Counted from the first letter of the stretch, positions 11,501 to 23,500 are shown. The stretch: 64,000 nt of DNA from Strobilurus pachycystidiatus (GCA_019915135.1 JAHLMK010000009.1:310001-374000); one strand, 5' to 3'. Notes: a model not told the origin generated them from the sequence alone. Made by a program: numbers and translations.

Positions 11501-12309
11501 CAAGATCAACATGTAGACCCATACGCATGAGAGGCGACTTGATGAAGCGGCCGTTCCGCCATCGCTGAGATATCGCCAATTAGTGATCAAATCGAGAACA
11601 CGTCAAAATGTTGACATACCCGAACATGATGGAGAGGCATCGTCGCATGCTCGCGAACACAGCACTTTCTACAGATAAGCCTGGTTGGATGGCATGATTT
11701 GCAACGATAGTGCGGAGGCTTGGAAGAGTTACAACCCGGACAGGAGTTACGATTGGCTCCACCCCGCCCTTTGTGACGAAGCATCTCCAGAAGGAATTCC
11801 TGTATATAGATTTTAGCACCAACGCGCCCCGCCCAGACGTCCATCGCGCGTGTCTAGTCAAAATCTTAGTACCAGTTTCCGGGCGCGAATGAACTTCACA
11901 AGCTTACCTTCCCTCGCCTGTCGGGCTTCGGTGGCGTCTTCTTTGGTTGACCACTGGCTCCCGGTTCGGCTGTACTAGGACCAACAAACTCCATCGTGAT
12001 ATCGTGAGCGGTTAGGTCGAGTTCTTCCTCATTCTCCCATAGATCCTCCATCGGCGAATCTAGCTGCGAGGCCGCCTCTTCCACAGCGTCGCCTCCCGAA
12101 GGGCCGCCCTGAGATCGCAGCCGCCCTCCAAGATCCCTCTCATAAACCTCCACGTCGATATCATCCCATTTTTTAGATTTGCGTGGTCGGGTGCGCGTCG
12201 AGAGTTGAGTATTGGGCGTGTCATTTCGCGGGCGCGACCGACCCGAAAGGAGGGGAGTCGGTTTAGGTCGGGTTTTGTTGCGGCGGTGGTTGAATGCACG
12301 AGTATTCAT
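8508..12309 (-). CDS. KDZ-superfamily transposase with CxC2-like cysteine cluster
   Basis: About nine exons splice in frame from MNTRAFNHRRNKTRPKPT (12309) to the stop at 8508. After a disordered N-terminus comes a Cys cluster (SCPGCN, RCKSCHPTRLICRKCC) followed by WRNGRFIKSPLMRMGLHVDL, the CxC2-type zinc region typical of KDZ proteins. Then: RRYQPFLRMVRQYRHLMM, a second Cys pair (LLCPACPRPGVNLP), LYRGGLSVDACFRL, ISTCSGFKALAHADSKSNSG, VVGVICARHEMVCPLGVGNL, YDIVCQWIINFLERM, GVGRTDGEAIERLWAFVR and KEMGPGSRSDTLDDQFHYLNW, then a C-terminal helical part ending with VEWLKSRARVSRWKEEVL. These are the hallmarks of the Kyakuja-Dileera-Zisupton DNA transposase in its usual order, with RNase H-fold acidic residues apparently present. 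No stop or frameshift was met, so it could be active. Terminal inverted repeats were not located. Confidence 0.9.
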
Positions 12310-12577
12310 GTGGGGAGAGACGAGGCGGAAGGGGTGGATAACGAGGGGTCTGCAAGGTCGAGCGGGGAGAGACTTAAACTCTTGGACATGGGACGTCGGC
12401 TCTCAAAGTGGAATTGATAGAGACACATCCGGCAGATTACGTTCATTCGCGGGGGCGAAGTGGCGTGCAGTAAACGTGCAATAAATCGGGTAAGTCCAGA
12501 TCCAAGGAAGCCCGGCCCATAAGAGGGGAATCTCGTCCGTCTTCGACTTGTCCAAACCCTTCCTGCCTTTCCCTATC
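12310..12577. promoter_or_regulatory. Divergent promoter region between KDZ gene and plus-strand gene
   Basis: A 268-base gap separates the start codons of the minus-strand KDZ transposase and the plus-strand gene at 12578, so it must hold both promoters. No clear TATA or motif was recognised. Confidence 0.4.
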
Positions 12578-13195
12578 ATGCCTGCGCCATTCCCAACTTG
12601 GACCCTACACATGTCGAGGGAGGATCGCGATGCAGAGCTCGCATACCGTAGTCATGTCCTAGGCCAACAGTAAGTATGGCTCTTTACCGTTATGTTCGAC
12701 GACTGACACACCTTGGTCGGCAGGATCGAGGAGTGGGAGTACGCTGGCTACACGTCGTTCTTTACAACGCAGACGTATTTGATCTGGCTTCCCATGTCAG
12801 AGGAGATGCTCGAGACCCTACTCGCGTTCAGACCTATCTTCGAGATTGCGGTCCACGCGAACAGGGTCCCCGCCATTTTGCGCCGGTTCTACCGCCAGTG
12901 GTTCGTCAAACATCCCGAGCCAGCTATGCAACCCGAGGATGTACCTATGCAGACGAGGCACCGTAAGAAGGTATGCTAACGTGTTCGACGGTCCTCGTAC
13001 CTTCTGGCTCATATGACGACCCAGACCATTTTGAAAATGCTCATCAACGCCTTGGCCAACCGCTGGAACACTACTGACGGTCGCCCTGTTGGGAAGAACG
13101 GAAGGTTGGATGTCATGCTAGTGTATATCGACATCTTGCACGAGTTCGTCGATGATTTTGACGTGCACTTCCCGACTCCGGGCGCCGATAATTAG
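12578..13195 (+). CDS. Small three-exon protein of unknown function
   Basis: Exon 1 begins MPAPFPTWTLHMSREDRDAE at 12578; a GTAAGT intron follows CCAACA, exon 2 resumes at GATCGAGG (12722) giving IEEWEYAGYTSFFTTQTYL, and exon 3 starts near 13024 with TILKMLINALANRW, ending PTPGADN at 13195. About 175 residues, helical and charged, with a hydrophobic run YLIWLPMSEEMLETLL. No known domain recognised. It is divergently arranged with the KDZ transposase and followed on the same strand by another small gene, so the pair may be passengers of the same element (inference). Confidence 0.55.
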
Positions 13196-13486
13196 ATACA
13201 CAGAGAGATGGAGTTGTATGTGTAGCGCACAAAGTAGCCCAATGAACAGAATTGCTGTGAAAACGACTTGGTCGTACTTGAGACGTAAATGTTCTGAGGG
13301 AGACGGAGATGTTTTGAGGAAGACGGAAAGAGAAAAAGCTCCCGCGGAGGCTCTACCAAAGAACTAGGGTCGGGGTTGATTGAATTGACCGGCCGCGTCT
13401 TGCCGGTCGATGGGTCTGGGCCTTGGCGAATTGTTATATGCTGCCCCGGCGGCTTGTTTGCATCTATCCCTCCCTGAGCACCTTCA

Positions 13487-14006
13487 ATGAACATTTACCT
13501 TGATGTCGAGCCCATCCGTACAGAGGCAAAGAAGGAAATTGCTTTGAACGTCGCTCGTCAGCGTCGCATCATTGTGTCTACATTCCAACATTGGAAACCA
13601 GGTACGCTATCAATCATAAATTGACATGACGACCCCTGATTATCGTGTTGTCTAGATGAGGCGACTCGTGAACAGGACTGGGAAGAGTTTTCCATCATCC
13701 GCCGTAGGGATCCTGGGGAGGTGGACGAGGAACTTGACGACTGGCTTATTGAGGTTGGCGTCGAGCACCTCCGAATGGACTTTGTTGAGATGGGTCTGGT
13801 CGATATGTTGTCCCTTCAATTATTCGCTTCCAGTGAGTCTGCTCTTCGAATGGCAAATGCCGAAGAATGCTTATGGATTCGCAGCGGTCATGAGCCATGA
13901 ATCGCGAATGGCCGGCCTCCTTACTCTGGCGCTACCCTTTGAATCGAATTCCTCGGCATTCCACGACTTCCTTGACTCCCTGAAGCGTGTGATGGAACGG
14001 TTGTAA
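13487..14006 (+). CDS. Small three-exon acidic protein of unknown function
   Basis: Starts MNIYLDVEPIRTEAKKEIA at 13487; introns about 13602-13655 and 13832-13882 both have GT/AG ends and keep frame. Product about 138 residues: a basic N-terminal helix (ALNVARQRRIIVST), an acidic middle (EVDEELDDWLIEVG) and a C-terminus VMSHESRMAGLLTL...FLDSLKRVMERL. No family recognised. It lies 292 bases after the preceding small gene. Confidence 0.5.
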
Positions 14007-14018
14007 TGGAACGGTAGA

Positions 14019-14530
14019 CTAAGGTTTCCATCTGTTGTAGCATTCACTTTTTGTGGTCTCAATTGCTTGCGTGTACTTATTTAAGATGAGCCCAAGCGAC
14101 GAGGGCCGTAGACATAGATGACCCTTGTAAATGAGTGGCGGCGCACGGCGTTTGCCAGTGTTACGAGGCCCGTCGCTCGTGAATTCACTTGACTTGTCAA
14201 GGAAGGGCCGCTGTTGAATTGATAAGGTAACAGTCAACGACAAGATAAGACTAATGAAGCAAAACGTACCAGGGAGCTTCTCCTTGGCCACGGCTGTACG
14301 ACTGAGCTCGGGCCATGTCCGCTCGATCCCTTCCCCGTCGGCGCGCCCTAAACCCGTCTGAATAGTCATGCAGGGTTGATGGTGGCAGACGCATTGACAT
14401 GGCTTTTGACAGACGACTTCGTAATCGACGCTCATGGCCCCAGCGGCAAGGGCAAGGGAGACGAGTCTGTAATCCCTGAGTTCAGCCTGTTCATACAACA
14501 GGCAGAGAAGAATTTACTTGTCAATTGAGT
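14019..14530 (-). pseudogene. KDZ transposase fragment
   Basis: A minus-strand segment reads SVDYEVVCQKPCQCVC, TIQTGLGRADGEGIERTW and PELSRTAVAKEKLPG. The GxGRADGEGIERxW motif equals the GRTDGEAIERLW block of the intact KDZ copy at 10.1 kb, including its conserved acidic residues. Sequence before and after this block does not continue as a transposase, so only a remnant of a second, diverged KDZ gene remains. Confidence 0.6.
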
Positions 14531-15151
14531 TGTTCATAGCCAGGACGTGAGGAGTTTGCATGGGCAGAGATTATAAGAGTCGATACGAATAGACGGCTTT
14601 ATTTCATCGCCTCAAGGTTGGAAGCACTGCTCCACACGGAAGCGAAGGCATTCATACCAGCTCCGTTGGTTCGCTATACCGCGGGCATGGGTGGAAGCGA
14701 CACTGTGAAGATGTTTCAATGCAGAAGGCCAGAAGATCTGCTCGACACGGAGGCGAAGGCATACAAACCAGCTCCGTGGGTTTGCAGAACAGCGGGCTTG
14801 GTCGTTAGGAAGGGACACAGTGATGTGGATCCCTCGCAGAAGGAAAGGAAGGGAAACAGACTGGAAACAGTGGTGTGCGTCCATCGCAGAAAGGTCAGTA
14901 GAAAATCTGGACACGGCCGAAGGCGTTCAGATCAGGTTTGTCGGTTGCATGTTGCATGTCGCACGCGGAGACCCCGAGTTAGGCAATCACCCAGAATGTA
15001 ACACATGCAGCATACGGAAATTGGTTTTATTTTTTCAAAATTGAGGACTGCAACTACGCGGAAGGTACAATGATGACTATGCGAGAATACAAACAGATAC
15101 GAACACAGAGCACAAAAGCAACAAAAAGTACAGCCGGGGACAAGAATACAA
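14531..15151. other. Intergenic with an imperfect 111-bp-spaced duplication
   Basis: No gene supported. Two related blocks of about 65 bp start at 14621 (gaagcactgctccacacgga) and 14732 (gaagatctgctcgacacgga); both read into cgaaggcat and ccagctccgt, so one is a diverged copy of the other. Confidence 0.55.
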
Positions 15152-17013
15152 TCAGAAATTTGAGTCGTGTGCGAAAGATATGTCAATACTCCTCTCGATT
15201 ATGTCGACCCGGTCACTCTTGGACATGGTCGTGAGCAAATGTATCATTGCCCTGTCCATAGTTTCATCAACACTGACGGAAAGGGCCAAATCGCGATAAA
15301 AGGAAGTGGTAATGACCTTGTCGGTATCGTCAGGCGAGGGAGACCGGTCACCCTCTGTGGAGGAGTCCACGACGCTAATCTCCATCCGTGAGTTGATGAC
15401 ATATGGCGTGCTGTGATCTCCCATGATTGTGTCGGTGGTCTCTTCTTCCGAATCGGCCGCTGGGAGCCTCCTCTGACGCCCGACCTTAGAAGGCGGAGGG
15501 GCGGCGGGAGGAGCACGCCTGGGTGCGACAAAGTACGCGCCCGTCGGAAGGTTGCGAGGCGGTTGGCTGGGAGGTGATTCGGAACGGCGATGCATGAGCT
15601 CGCGCGCCTCGCGCCGGTTCTGACGATCTTCGGCATCCATCCGGGTCCGCTCATCCTCCCAGGCTGTGACTTGAGGGGAATCGTCGCGACGGAGCTGGTC
15701 GCGCCGAATTTGAAGCTCTCGCGCCAAAGTGTCGCGGAAGAGAGCGCTGACTGACTCCAAGCGGTCCAACGCCTGACCTGGTGCGACCCAGCAAGGCGAG
15801 ATGTTCTCGGCCAAGACAAGGCAGGAAGCTGCGAGCTCCGACTCAGGAAATATGCGCTTCAAGCAGGCAGCGAGCACGTCCACATGCAATTGCCTGCCAT
15901 CGATCAGGCCAGAAGTGGGCAGATGGTTGTCGGTGGGAGTGGGAGCCGGGGCCGCAGAATGAGAGGAGGCCGTGGACTTCTTGGCGTATTTCTCGCGCAT
16001 TTCGCGCATGCGCTTGTTGAGTTCCTCAGTAGAAAGGCTACGGATCCCCTGCATGATGATAGGAAGCTTGGGGTTGCCCCGGGTGAAGGTAGGAGAAGTG
16101 GGATTGGAGGACGCAGGCCTGGACGCTGCAGTACGGGGGCGCGATAGAGACGGGGTGGTGCGCCCATTGGAAGGTTGGCCCGGTCCCAACCGAGGAATCA
16201 CGAACGCGGGGGCAGGCCGATCCGGAGCAATAGGATCGGACGCGACGTGAGCGGTAGGGGCGCCCGGAAGGCGAGGTATGACCAAAGAAGTTGGCGCGAG
16301 AGGGCCCGGCGGGGGAAGACCCCAACGAGCACGGCGACTAGCGTGGAAGTAATGCAATACCTCCAGAATAACCTGTGTGTGCGGCGAAGTCGCTGTCAGT
16401 TTCCCCCAGTGATACTCAAGAGACGAAAAGACCGACTCTTTCGCGATTAGCGTACAACTCCGCTGCGTGGCGCTCAGTAATAGGGTAGAATCGCTTGAAC
16501 TCGAAAAGGAAATTGTTCAGCTCGTAGTCGGCAAAGGTAGGATTGCCCGCAGCGTGACCCTGGTCATGAAGATCGCCCCAATACCCAGAGAAGTTAGACA
16601 CCGCTTGCGCTTGGGCACGCGACAGGCGCTGATGTTGAAGGCGTCGGTTAGTGGTGAGGGTGGGAAGCGGAGGGGGGAGAACATACGTTGTAGCCAATCT
16701 CGTATTGCTGGGCAGGCTATGAAGGGTATCAGCAAAAAGCGCTGCACGCCAAGTCAATTATTCTCACCATTGGTTCAATCGGAAGGTCGTGGCGAGCATC
16801 AAACGGGTGTAGGCTGTCGTTCAAGTCGACATAGATGCGCCACTCGCGCCTCCTATCAGCGAGAATCGCAGCGGCGATGGCGGGATCAGGCGTGTCGGCG
16901 ACGACCAGCGAGTAAATCATATTGGGAGAAGGCGTGGGGTCGTTTGAAGATGGGAATAAAGATACCAGCCATTCCTCGGGCTGCCACCTTAAGAAGAACG
17001 GGAGTTGCCTCAT
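15152..17013 (-). CDS. Multi-exon protein of unknown function (island gene C)
   Basis: Exons run 17013-16768 (MRQLPFFLRWQPEEWLVSLF), 16718-16687, 16629-16447 (RLSRAQAQAVSNFSGYWGDL, FKRFYPITERHAAEL) and about 16381-15152 (VILEVLHYFHASRRARWGL...). The start Met at 17013 is preceded in frame by a stop. The N-terminal third is a compact domain with many aromatic residues; the rest is Pro/Ser-rich and disordered, with a charged helix EELNKRMREMREKYAKK, a second helical block (ELAASCLVLAENISPCWVAP; DRLESVSALFRDTLAREL) and an acidic tail. No enzyme motif found. It resembles other Agaricomycete proteins of unknown function from repeat-rich regions in style only. Confidence 0.65.
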
Positions 17014-18979
17014 GATGCCGAAGGAGATCTCCGACCACTAAGGTCATCGCGACTGGGCTGCCGAGGAGCAATGTGGCGCGGGGGTACCAATCCAACGAAG
17101 CGGGTCACAGTCAAATCGCCGGCCGCAAACCTGTTAGAAGACCGACGTCAGACGCAAAAGAATCAGGCGACTCGTGTCTACGTGCGTGCGGACATAGAGC
17201 TTGTGGCGACCTTGCACCTTGGCGAGGCGCAGTTATGGCAGTTATGTCGGGAACAACCATTGACCACTAGCGGAGGAGATGAATATGAATATTTTGCATA
17301 CCTTTGTATATGTCAGCCGTGTTTTGCACACTGGACGAAGCCTCAAGCCTCCCACGAAACCACAAAACGCCTGGAGCAGTGAAACGTGTAACGTGTCGTA
17401 GTGGAAAGCAGAAAGTCGGAAACGGGAAAACATCATAGCCGCGATCAATAACATGACCAATCTCCCGGCGATCAAAAATATCTCTCATTATACTTCCGAA
17501 AGGGACTGTAACCTTTTGCATTCGTCCCAAGGGGAGTTCTTCGCTGGTTCAGTCGACCCAACAAGCAAGATTCCTCGAACGGCTGACTCCTATGGCTTCC
17601 TACCACGGACGACTCTAGTGGGCTATCTAAACTGGCGAACGTTACTGTGAACCATTACAATCATTTGGTTGGGTGCACGTCTGAGTGTTGAACAGACCGG
17701 CAAGATAAATGGTAGATGAGGTGATCTTCCAATGAAGAATGGCAAGACTGACACCCCTAATTCCGCATTCATAGCACTTGAGTAGGTCTGTAATCGAACG
17801 AGCCCGCTTGTTCCCCACCCCGTCCCTATGATATCTGTCCCTTCCTGGGCGATTACATGATTGCTTCAGACTCCAAGGAACACAAGTAAGTTGTCAATAT
17901 CATCTAACGCTGTGAGAGCCGTCGACCCCAATTAAGTTGGGGTAGGATAAGGGAATTGAGCCCGCCCTGACACTCGATCCCATATTCTTCGGCGCGTCGT
18001 CGCTATGTCATTTCTCCCTTCTCCGCCGGTGGCGTTGCGTGCTTCATACCCCAAACTACTAAGGTATGCTGTCAAGCCATTCTTATTTGACCTTGCGAGC
18101 TCACACCAACCAGGTTGGGAAGGACTTCGGGGTCCATCCAACTTGGTGATCGAAACCTCCTACGCCAACACCTCCGATCTCATAGTGTTTGTTCGGCCAT
18201 TGCTAGGCCATCCGTCTCTTCCTCGCCGGGGGGTTGAGTCCTTTGGACTCTGAAGGACTGCAGTACGTTGTAATTTTTGTCCAATGTTGCGAGAGCGGCC
18301 GACACTAATACGATCGAGTACAATAGACAACGAGCCCGCCTCATCCCAACACACTCGATCTCATATTGTCCACCGAGCCGTCGCTCTGCTTTCTCTTACT
18401 TTCTCGACGAGAGATTCAAGTGCTTCGGATCCCAAAGGACTCGAGTACGTTGTCACTCGTATCCGACCTTCCGAGAGCCATCGAGGGTGACAAGATTTGG
18501 TAGGACCAAGTGATCGAGCCCGCCTTCACGGACTCAACTCGTTCCCATATTGTCCGTCCCACTGCTGCATCGCTATGCCTGACCTCATTGACAGGACATT
18601 AATCCCTTTGTACATCGAAACATCCAGGTACTTCGTCGTCTAAACACGGTACCTCTCTGTCCTCTTGTGAGTCTCTCTCATCTCTACTATCATTCCACAT
18701 GTTTCGTTCGCTCGGTCTTGAGCCGAGAATTTGTTCGCCGCACAAGTTCGACTCAGGCGCTCGTCACGTTGATTTTATCATGTACTTTTCGTGGTTATAT
18801 CTTCACAATGCATGGTAAAATTGATTCTTTTTCAAACACATCTTTCAAACACAAATTGACTACTACATGTAAGGACAGTGCTGTGATAAGTACAGGTACA
18901 GACTCGGGGCAAGATACATGTTTTTTGGATTAAATAAATAAATGGACACGGAGACGCCAGACCGAGACACCGAGACACC
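17014..18979. other. Gene-poor stretch with degenerate long tandem repeats
   Basis: No supported gene in about 2 kb. From about 17.79 to 18.6 kb the sequence is a degenerate tandem array (separate entry). The remainder (17014-17780, 18600-18979) shows nothing recognisable. Confidence 0.5.
17790..18600. repeat. Degenerate tandem array, unit about 160-190 bp
   Basis: The word gagcccgc(c/t) followed by actcgatc/ccatatt and cgtcgct recurs at about 17799, 17958, 18331 and 18514, with a more diverged copy (gatcgaaacctcc) near 18147. Each unit also ends with a (c)aagtacgttgt or caagtaagttgt stretch and a gagagcc/gcgagagcggcc block. Spacing 159-190 bp, about five units. Confidence 0.65.
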
Positions 18980-20280
18980 TCACTGTAGGAGCATGCACGC
19001 ACCCGCCAAGAGAGCAGCTTGTATGACGCTAACACCCGCCTCAAGAGTCGTGACGGAGCGGAAGACCGCGCCGCTAACCCCAATGACCTCGGGCGAGGCA
19101 ATGTCCCTGGAAAGAAGAATAAGGTGGCGGCTTCGCAACGTCAAGACATGAACAACGTACCAGCCAGCGACAACCCCGACATTTCGGCCACGCGTGATGG
19201 CATAGAACGGCCCGGGAGTTCCCCTCCTTGGGACAACGAAGGGGAAATCCTGCGGAAGGACTTCGTTGTATGCAAAGCCTACATCGGGATTGATCAGGCA
19301 CAAATTTGGATCCAGAAATCATATACAAGCTTACCGTTGCTATGCAGGACGGGCGCAGCCCAGTTGGCCGGGTAAGTCCAGCCAGCCAAGTTAGCTGCCG
19401 GGGACAAGTCAATGAGAGACGGAGGAACATTATTATTCATCACTCACGGTTGGCGGGCGCGGGAGCGGGAGCAGGCGCAGGCGCGGGCGCGGGAGCAGGC
19501 GCGGGCGCGGGAGCAGGCGCGGACGCGGGAGCAGGCGCGGACGCGGGAGCAGGCGCGGACGCGGCCTGAACGACCGGAGCAGGTTGGACGGGCGCAGCAG
19601 CAGGAACTTGGGCTGCGGCGGGGGTGGGCTGAACGGGCGCAGCGGCGGCGGTAGCGACGACAGGCGTAGCATTAGCCGCCGTGACGACGGGCGCGGCGGG
19701 CGGTCCAACGTGCGACTGTCTAGCGCACGGCGGCGGGACAGTGTTCACTAGAAGAAAATGTGTCAGTTCATAGACGCATGGATTTATCAAACCCTTACCA
19801 GTACGGCCGGAGCCTGCCGCAGTCCCAACATCTAGAAGAAGAGGTAAGACACCGGAAGATAGCGCAGGCAGTTCGGCTCACTGGGCGAGCCACCTAAACG
19901 GGACTTGATTGAGTGATCGTGGATCCACAGATGCAAGAAGAACACGTACCGGCAGATGCCGAGGCGGCGACGGACGAAGAGACGGGGGGCGCTGAGTCCC
20001 CGTCGTCTAGGTGGGGAGGAAATGAGTCAACACTTAGGGTCAGAGGGTGAAACGACACGTACTGGCACGCGTAGCCGCTCCGATGAGGGCGTTGAGGAAC
20101 TCGGCCTGGCTGCCGTCGAGGTTGATGTCGAGAAGGCCCTGCGCCAGTTCTGGCAGAGATACTCGTCAGACTGACCACCAAGATGACAACGACCAAGCAC
20201 TCACGCAAGAGCTCGACGGCTGACACCGACTTAGAGTCTTTTGAGACGTTGTTGTTGTTGTTGTTGGGTTTCTGGACCAT
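18980..20280 (-). CDS. Protein with C-terminal RNase H1 N-terminal/viroplasmin-like domain (island gene D)
   Basis: Spliced minus-strand gene beginning MVQKPNNNNNNVSKDSKSV at 20280. Exon 2 gives ELAQGLLDINLDGSQAEFLN, then Ser/Ala-rich exons, then a long Ala-Pro repeat (19440-19560) and LAGWTYPANWAAPVLHSNG. The last two exons give PGPFYAITRGRNVGVVAGW joined to DIASPEVIGVSGAVFRSV plus a helix, ending at 18980. The signature (F/W)Y(A/V)xxxGRxxGxxxxW...VxGxSGAxFxxxxxxxEA is that of the RNase H1 N-terminal (caulimovirus VI-like) fold, which binds RNA/DNA hybrids in RNase H1. No RNase H catalytic domain is present, so a binding rather than cutting role is inferred. It is divergently arranged with gene E across 277 bases. 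Confidence 0.68.
19450..19565 (-). repeat. In-frame Ala-Pro coding minisatellite
   Basis: gcgggagcaggc units (6-18 bp periods) encode an (AP)n stretch in gene D. Likely length-variable. Confidence 0.8.
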
Positions 20281-20557
20281 GTTGGGAAGGACTTGTGGCG
20301 GAGGGCTGTTGGCGATGATGGAAGTTGAGAGAGAGTATGAAACGATTGTGGGAAATGAAGGAAAGCTTTATGTACTGGCGCCGTGTGACTGACTATATAG
20401 TTGTGGCAGCTTGAGTTCAGCCAGCGGTCGCGGGTAATGCCAGAGCGTGGGGAAATCAGGATTCGAAGAGGCCGCTGTGTCATCGACCGCCGCAAAAAGA
20501 AGATTCACTGTCAAGTCTCTGGCATTATTTTCACTGTCTCGAACGTCGCGTAACACG
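20281..20557. promoter_or_regulatory. Shared promoter of divergent genes D and E
   Basis: 277 bases lie between the ATG of gene D (minus) and the ATG of gene E (plus). A TATATAG on the sequence near 20394-20400 may serve one of them. Co-regulation is plausible but only inferred. Confidence 0.4.
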
Positions 20558-23500
20558 ATGCCAAAGAAACCAAAGAAAGACGATCAAGAGTATGTCTTCC
20601 CAATTCGTCCAATCATTGATGCCTGATGGACGATTCCCGACATAGTTCAGGCACCGATACTGAGTCAGATGCCGAAAGCGACGACGAACTGCCGAAGTTG
20701 CCACCGTTCAAGAAGGGTTGGCTCAAAGGCGCCGCCCTTCAGTTCGCCATTGACGAGCACTACGACACTTTCTTCGCCCGGAATTCCGCCGATCCGAAGG
20801 AGGGAACGGCATATGCCTTGGTGGCGGCGAACGACATGCTGAGGGTCTTTGGGATGTGGGGACCATGGGGCGCCGACTCGAAACCCCTCGAGGAATTAAG
20901 CGACTATCACCCCAGCGCTGACGAGGACGACGAGCAAGACGATTTGAAGGCACGAAAGCAGGATGACGGCGACGGCGACGAAGACGACAGGGTGAGTGAA
21001 ATTCGATGGTCTCGACAAAGATGTGGGTGCTGACCTAGGCCGTAGCCTCTGCCGAAGGGACGCACCAGGCGGCGCATGACTGGCAAGAAGACCGCCGTAC
21101 CAGTCAAAGCAAGCGACGTCAAGGAGAGTGTGCAGGCCAGGGACGCCCGACTCTTGAAGACAGCCACGACAAAACGCTTTCGATCCGTGAGTTACCGTCA
21201 TTTTCTGCGCAGCAGATATGTCTGATAATTTTGTAGAGCTTAAACCGGTGGCTTTGTCTGCAATACAAGCAGAACCGCGGAAATACTCGTCGTGGGCGTG
21301 CGGCTCAAACTGCCAAAGCGACTCATCTTTCCAACCCTTCCCAACCTTCCGCCGACCCCTCCCAGCCGGGACGATTAGCGACCATGATCGTCCATGAGCT
21401 CCTTGGCATCGGCCACGCCGCCGTTCGCGTACCACACGCGTATCAACTCTTCGCCAAGGATCAGCCCGACAAATTTCGCAAGAAATTCCTCAAATCCTTC
21501 AAAGAGTCGGGCAAGCCGGCCAAATTTAGAGCGGGGGCGGAAGCGGCCTGGAACGCCAGGAAATTTCACTCCGCGGATGCCAAGACTCAGGAGAAGTATC
21601 ACACACAGGTCTACGACGCGAAGGAAGCCGCGATCGTTCGCCGCGAAGCCTTGACAGGACAAGTCAACACACCGTTGAGTCCTGAAGATGCACAACGGTA
21701 TGTGTTCTACCAGCGTGAAATTTCTCCAACTTACCTTTGTTTCTTTCCAGGTTGCTCACCGACATTCCCTTCCTATTGGACCCACTTCTCACATCCCTGT
21801 CCACGATGCTCAACGCCAAGATATCCGTTTTGATGGGCATACCCGAGCCGGCGCTGGGTGGCGAAGTAACTGTGAAGGCGTACGTATATCACTACTCGTG
21901 GTCATACATCTTCCCTAACTTGACGCGCAGATTGACAAAAGGACTCAATCAGCAGCCTATCCCAGTCGCGTTCTCACATACACCTGCATACGCGCTCCAT
22001 GTGAATACGTTCAAGCAGTTTTTAGCCGACGCATATAGTAAGTAACTTAACGCCACTGCAAAAATTATCCCGGCTTACAACGGCTTTAGCTCCCCGCGAG
22101 CTCGCCAAAAGCGCACTTCCCGGTTGGAAAGCACCCAGAAAACCTAATACGCAACCGAGCGATGCCGAGAAGATACACATTGTGGTACAGTCTATGGAGG
22201 TCCCGGCGGGCATGTCATGGTCCTCTCGCAACGGTCTCGACCTCGAGGGAGATGAAGAACCTGATGACGAGTTGGAGTCCAAACGCCAGCGGCGCCTCGC
22301 GAGAGACGGGAAGCAACGCCGTCTCGCCGAAGAAGGTCCTCCTGCTAAGCGACCTCGCGGGCGTCCGCGCAAGGAGAAGGTCGTCCATTCCGATGCGGAG
22401 GAGGACGATGACGGCACGGGACAGACGAGAAGGAAGCGGAAAAAGAAGGATATGCCCGCCCCCAAGCCGAAACGACAGCGGACGAAAAAAGCGGCGGCAG
22501 AGACCGCCGCTGGCGACATGTCCATCGGCGACGTCTCCTTGAGCCGCTCTCGGAAACATGTCGACGACAGGTTTACGGCGAACCGCAGGAAAGTTCGCGC
22601 TCTGGCTAGCGCGGTGGTAGGGTGTCAGCCGTCCCCAGTCGGCTCCCCTCTGCGCAGTCGGAGCCGTTCTCCTTCACTTCCTCCGCGTGCGCCATCGCTC
22701 CCACTCCAACGTGAACCATCGCCCATTCTGCCCCGCCTATCCCCACCTTCGGCATCCACCAAGCCCAGGCCCCGCCCAAAGCCTGCCTATGTCCAGCGAG
22801 GTGCGAAGGAGTTAGAGGGCCGGTCAGACGCAGACCAAGAGATCAACGCGGGTGATGAACAAGAGGTCGTCGGTCGCCGAGCAGAGAAGAGACGACGAGT
22901 TGACGACGATGCCGATCCCGACAGGAGTGCGACGACTCTTCCGTATCTTGATTCCATCACAGAGGATTCGATTCCAGGATTCTCTCACGAGAACGTCGAC
23001 AACGAGGCGGAGAACGAGGCGGAGAACAAGGCGTACAACAAGGCGTACGCGTACGCGTATCAGAGCTGGAACGTCGACGACGTCTCGTATGTGAACTGGG
23101 ACCTCGGGTCTGTCGACGACGACGACGACGACGACGACGTGACTCAACAGGCAGGACCTTCGACGGAGGCGGCGGCGCAACCTCATACTCGAGCGGTTCT
23201 ACCGACCCGCGGCGCTGCTCGTTCTCCGTCGCCTCGTCGCACAGTGGGGTCTTCTCCTCCTGCTGCATCACCGCCTCTTCCTCCTACTACACGGTCACAG
23301 CGCGCCCTTCGGGTTCCCCCGAATAACGATGGGAGAAAACCTCGCCCCACGCGATCACTTCCTGTGAAGCCGCCATCAACGCGCGCCCGTGTCGCAGCGG
23401 TGCGAGCCTCGATTCCTCCCGCAGATTTGCCTCCCTTCAATCCCCTGGACGAGAAGAGCTGGCCGGACTGGGTTCAAACCTGCTACACGCATTTCAAGTG

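Noticed and set aside
14612..14914. 100-codon minus-strand frame with an internal repeated peptide (ANxRSWxxCLR)
   Set aside because: The peptide repeat simply reflects the 111-bp-spaced DNA duplication; no start context or splice support for a gene.
19450..19565. Plus-strand Gly-Ala repeat frame
   Set aside because: Shadow of the Ala-Pro repeat of gene D on the other strand, whose splice sites and downstream domain support the minus strand.
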